DNA of 13,013 nt, taken from the NCBI GenBank assembly GCA_003667245.1, contig RCNN01000398.1, positions 1-13,013 on the forward strand, written 5' to 3'. Under the pieces are notes generated by a model. The model was not told the DNA's origin, did not search any database, and saw nothing but the letters and a program-made list of their open reading frames with translations. Positions 9,089 to 13,013 of the stretch are shown here, piece by piece; the stretch's first letter is position 1; every line of letters begins with the position of its first letter. The position numbers were made by a program, and so were the translations under genes. This DNA comes from Heterostelium multicystogenum (taxonomy: Eukaryota; Evosea; Eumycetozoa; Acytosteliales; Acytosteliaceae).

Positions 9089-11612
9089 TTACTTATTGGA
9101 TTTTGGTGGATGACTATAGAGCCATTTTTTAATGAGAGGGGAGGCTTTTTTGACTACTGACATCGAATATCCTTCCTTCCTATTTAAATAAAGGAAATCA
9201 ATAATATTCTTGTCGCCATTAATTATTGCATACTCCATAGCTAGTTCAGTACATCCTTCAGTACGGTTATGGTGTAAGAACTTTACAATATCAATGTGTC
9301 TGTTTTTGGCAGCGTTATTCATAGCTTGCTTAGTGCAACCTTCGGTTCGATTCTTATTAAGGAATTTTGACGATTTCCAAATGACCATTCTCAGCTGCCA
9401 GATCCATTGCGTCGGTAGTACAACCCTTCGGATCTGTTGTTATGTAGAAACTCTAAAACATTGAGATGATTATTCATTGAAGCCAAATCCATTGATCTTT
9501 TAGTGAAGGAATCCTGCTTGTGATCATGAAGGTATTTGATAATATGTATTGCTCCATTCCTAGCAGCTGCTTCATTAATTTCTTTAAAGTCACATTGGCT
9601 TTCAAAGATATTAATTAGGTACTCGAATACTCGGAAATTTCGTAATGACCAAGAACCCATTGATTCGAGAATGATAGTAAACAATTTTCATGAATATATT
9701 TGACTAGGTCAAGACGTCCTTTAGAGATTGCAAGTTCGATAGTTTTGGGATCTTTGATATTAAGTTGACTCAGTAGCTTGAAATATTCCAAGTTACAGTG
9801 AGCTGCCACTTTTTCAAAAGAAAAAGTCTGTGGAGTTAATCGATCTTGGAATTCCTTTACTAGAATCAAAAGTAATATCGAATTGTTTCTGACCAACAAG
9901 AGAACTATATTGAGAGTCTAAAACCATCTGTAGCAGTGCTTGGATATCTTTATCTGAAAGATTTATATCTTTTTCAAGCATATAGTTGATCATATCAATA
10001 TTACCAGTACTGACAGCACTTTCGTAAATAGGGCTTCGTCAAGCACATTGAGGAGCATGCTGAGCAATTTTCACAGATAAACTGAACTATATTGAAGTGA
10101 TTATTCTGGAGTGCTACTAGAAGAGAGTTTTCATTCAAGAGCTGCGGCTTAAGTAGATGAACCATCTTGACGCTATTGAGGCAACCAATTCTAATAAGAT
10201 TATCTACTTCTTTTTGGTTTAAGATGAGCTCCAACTGCTTTTCCAACGAAGAGAAATTGGGTTTATCTCGAGGCTATTACAGGCTAGTAGTTCCTTAAGA
10301 ATATCTCCCTTAATGATGCTTTTCTGGGAGATCAAAGAATACATGTATTTGAAGATTTCAATATTGTTTGTTCTTGCAGCTTCCAATAGGTAACTCAGAT
10401 TATAGAAGTAAAATTCATCAGAAAGATAAACTACCATTTCAAAGTTGTTATTTCGTAAAGCTCCTTTCATTGCAGTACTAGTGAATCCTTCATTTCTGTT
10501 CTCGCGTAGGTATTTAACTATTTCAAAATTACCTTTCTTTGCTGCTTTGTTGATGGCTTTGTAGGTGCCTTCATATCTGTATTCAGTCAAGAACTTAACT
10601 ATTTCCATATGATTTGCTTCTGCTGCTCTTTCCAATGCCACCACATTGCATCCTTCAGTTCTATTCATGTGCAAATATTTAACAATGTCCAATATAGCCG
10701 TTTGCTGCGGCTTTTGTCATTGCATTTTTTGAGCAGCCACCATACTTGTTCTCTGTAAGCCACTTTACAAACGTGCAGATGATTTGCACCAGATGCAAAA
10801 TCGACAGCATAATCTTTGATGGAGCCCAAGCATTCATTTCTTCTCTACAACAGAGTATAAATCCTTCAGTAAATTTAAGTCACCTTCTTTAGCTGCCAAA
10901 TCAAAAAGAGTTGAAGAAAATTTATGCTTTGACGTGACATGCATCGTTTTGGACACCAAATATCTAACGATACTAAAGTGATGGTGGACCGCAGCAGATT
11001 CGATAATTTCAAAGATATTGTCTATCATGATGTGATTTCGTTCATAGAGATATTTGATGACTTCATACTGTCCATGTTGAGCAATAGTGTGAATTGATTT
11101 TTTCATCACTTGGACTCCATCGGATTTTTGTACGTGATGATAGAGATATTCAAATGATATCCATTTTGCCTCGAGTGCCAAGCAGCAAATGAAAGCCTTG
11201 ATCAATCCTTTACGCTGTTCTCTCTTATTCTCGTAAATGAACTTCACAGTTTCGAGACATCCAACATTGGCAGCCTGTGCGAGTGTCTCCAAAGGCCAAA
11301 TGTGGTCTTTATACTTCTGCACCAGATACTTTACGAGAGCGAGGTTATGCAACCCATGTTGTATGAATGGCAGTACAATTGGATAGCTTGCAGCAGCATC
11401 AGGGTAAATGTATTTCGATTCCAACAGATTTCTCAGCTCTTTTAGATAACCATACGATATCAGAGTAAGGGGTATTTCCACTATTTGATTCCATCTATAG
11501 CTTATCAACTCTCTCGATTTGTTAATTTGCACAATAAAATTTAGGATGTGTGATAGCAATAATTTATTTCTAAAACATTTTTTATAACTATATCTTTATG
11601 ACTATTATTCAT
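9089..11612 (-). CDS. Dictyostelid ankyrin-repeat protein, about 840 residues, broken by about 11 frameshifts
   Basis: Probable protein-interaction scaffold. It belongs to the large dictyostelid family of ankyrin proteins with repeats of the type EIVKFLHxNRTEGCT. The ATG at 11612-11610 starts a short leader (MNNSHKDIVIK) that joins, after one missing A in a run of six (11578-11583), to CFRNKLLLSHILNFI, the usual N-terminal motif of this family. The N-terminal half (11559-10834) has diverged helical repeats. Typical repeats follow at 10692-10330 (MDIVKYLHMNRTEGCN, IVKFLTEYRYEGT, IVKYLRENRNEGFT) and again at 9570-9160 (SEGCTTDAMDLAAENGHLEI, DIVKFLHHNRTEGCT). The C-terminus is a basic tail. Frame changes lie near 11580, 10835, 10771, 10694, 10246, 10038, 10024, 9899, 9630, 9425 and 9366, each bridged by one base, with repeat sequence continuing on both sides. 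No intron was needed. It could be a pseudogene, but the same indel pattern hits its neighbours. Confidence 0.83.
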
Positions 11613-12138
11613 TATAATTTAATTGATCTTTGATAATTAATGAATGGACCATTCATTTGTGAACCAAATGTTCCCACTTTGCCTCCAATTTCTGTCATCC
11701 ACAAGTCAGATATTTTCACACTTTATTCCTTGTTTTTCATCATAAAACTTTTTTGTGATGATCAAATTAGAATTTTTAATAAATTAATATTATCTATTTT
11801 ATTAACATTACATTTATATCTTTAGATATTTGTTGTTTTCTTAGTGGAGTTATGTTAGATATTTATTAGCGATAAAAGCAAATAAAGTCAATTGGTTACA
11901 TTTGTTATAAAAATGTTATTATTTTATTGTAAATTAATACTTGTACAAAGTTATAAATATCTTTCAGACATTGAAATTACAAATCATTGTTATTGTGAGA
12001 ATGATTGACTCGAATCGGTTGTTTCATTACGTGTAGAAATGGTTATTTAATGGAACTGTTTTGTGTTGTAGGGGAGAGGGAGTTTTGGATATTTACAACT
12101 TCACCTCATTGTAGAAGTGATATATTATATGGTTGCTT
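11613..12138. other. AT-rich spacer upstream of the ankyrin gene, with small inverted repeats
   Basis: No gene is firmly supported. Next to the ankyrin start lie two small perfect inverted repeats (TGAATGG/CCATTCA at 11641-11655, one-base loop; CATTTG/CAAATG at 11654-11670). A short minus-strand frame at 11698-11612 (MTEIGGKVGTFGSQMNGPFI) ends in TAATG, its stop overlapping the ankyrin ATG; the plus strand is open here too (from 11640). A minus-strand AATAAA (TTTATT at 11923-11928) could serve the gene ending at 12139, though it is about 210 nt beyond its stop. Confidence 0.4.
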
Positions 12139-13013
12139 CTAATATGTACAGTTCAAAATGAGATTTTGTTGTTGGAGTTTGGAAAGATTGTTTGGTGACG
12201 AAGATGGTGATGTTGGTTGCCCAATACCAGTAGATGTAGTGAGTATTACAGGTGATGACTTTTGGAGGAGCTCAGTTTGGAACTTTCAGATTGCTACCTG
12301 TGAAAAAGTTTGGTGATGGTGTAGAATACTTGGGTGAGGGTGGACCGGAGAATGGATTTGGTAAGGTGTTGGCTTTAGATGATTCTCTGACATTGTCACT
12401 CATTGGAGTCTTGCTATATATGTTGTTAACAGGTGATGGCGAAAGGTTGTTGTTTGCCTTCCAAGAGAATGGAATGGATGGAATGGGTGGGGAAATGTGT
12501 TGTTGTGAGGCTGCACCTGCTGCGCTTGATGTAGATGACTGGCTTTGGGGAATAGTTGGACTTGAGAGTGGAGATCCTCTTGGTGAAGAGGGATTGGAGT
12601 TGTCAAGTATGGTAATGTTCGATTGTACTGACAAGTTGGATGGATGAGATGGTGTTGGGTGGTAGATTGGGTTACTATTGCTTGAAGAATTCAAGGTCAA
12701 ATTGTTGCTAAAGTTTGAGAGAGTAAAATAGGTACCACTTGAAGCCAACATTGGACTATTACCAAGAATGGATGGACTGGTAGTTGAAGATGTGTTTGAT
12801 CTTGGGGTTTCTACATTTTGGAGAAGGTGTCTCTGCGTAGATCATTGGCGAATACTTCAACATTAGAAGTCCTTCTTCTTCCATTCCTGCAGGTATGGAT
12901 TGGATATCAGCAATCAACTACTTTACGTTTACGATTTTCCAATTCCTCTTCGATGAGGGATCTACGCTTGGGGAAATTTCTATAGAGTGGATCTTCCACG
13001 TGGGGATTTGGAT
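12139..13013 (-). CDS. C-terminal part of a Ser/Pro/Asn-rich, possibly nuclear protein (runs off the right edge)
   Basis: The frame enters at the right edge on the minus strand, so the N-terminus is outside the window. The first visible part is charged and basic (RNFPKRRSLIEEELENRKRK), with two clusters that look like nuclear-localisation signals. Then come SIPAGMEEEGLLMLKYSPMI and AETPSP, and a long low-complexity part with many SP/TP pairs (e.g. NPSSPRGSPLSSPTIPQSQS), which is open at 12751-12275. After a frameshift it continues (ELLQKSSPVILTTSTGIGQP) to a TAG at 12141-12139. Three one-base frame changes are needed, near 12913, 12818 and 12275. No catalytic domain is visible. The composition fits a transcription-related or kinase-regulated protein, but that is inference, and the recognisable domain probably lies beyond the edge. 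Confidence 0.6.

Noticed and set aside
9089..11612. Six or more separate small ankyrin genes
   Set aside because: The pieces abut or overlap in shifted frames, repeats continue across each break, and there are no promoters, starts or spacers between them. One broken gene is simpler.
12252..12647. A 131-codon plus-strand open frame
   Set aside because: It is antisense to the Ser/Pro-rich coding region, whose composition keeps the opposite strand free of stops.

Overview
The window looks like nuclear DNA of a dictyostelid social amoeba. The evidence is AT-rich intergenic DNA, short AT-rich GT..AG introns, coding exons clearly richer in G+C than their surroundings, an HDEL-type protein disulfide isomerase, a secreted LRR/IPT-TIG/EGF type I membrane protein of the dictyostelid kind, and an ankyrin protein built on the NRTEGC repeat signature common in these organisms. 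The species cannot be fixed from the sequence alone. I see no rRNA, tRNA, CRISPR array or transposon gene.

Layout. 1-400: a G+C-richer island, open in several frames, with a partial minus-strand frame running off the left edge. 400-991: AT-rich spacer. 992-1940 (+): coding-like segments that join into an unrecognised protein of roughly 180-200 residues. 1941-2439: spacer and promoter of the next gene. 2440-4248 (+): protein disulfide isomerase in three exons. 4391-8016 (-): a 13-exon gene for a cell-surface protein (signal peptide, LRR-like part, two IPT/TIG-like parts, EGF-like module, one membrane helix), convergent with the isomerase gene. 8017-9088: about 1 kb of AT-rich spacer with a possible gene remnant. 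9089-11612 (-): a long ankyrin-repeat gene. 11613-12138: spacer. 12139-13013 (-): the C-terminal part of a Ser/Pro/Asn-rich, possibly nuclear protein that runs off the right edge.

The most important property of the window is that every gene is cut by single-base frameshifts, about 20 in all. Each can be bridged by one added or removed base and family-like protein resumes immediately on the other side. The isomerase even carries a compensating pair of shifts in its second catalytic domain. With the shifts allowed for, exon sums come out as exact multiples of three (528 aa for the isomerase, 969 aa for the surface protein). This points to indel errors in the assembly rather than to five neighbouring pseudogenes, although a real decayed locus cannot be excluded from sequence alone.

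The genes do not form an operon or a shared pathway. The isomerase acts on disulfides in the ER, and the cysteine-bearing EGF-type surface protein is the kind of client it would fold, but their adjacency is probably chance. I find no convincing new multi-gene system. The best candidates for new biology are the unrecognised gene at 992-1940 and the phase-2 exon modularity of the LRR part of the surface protein.
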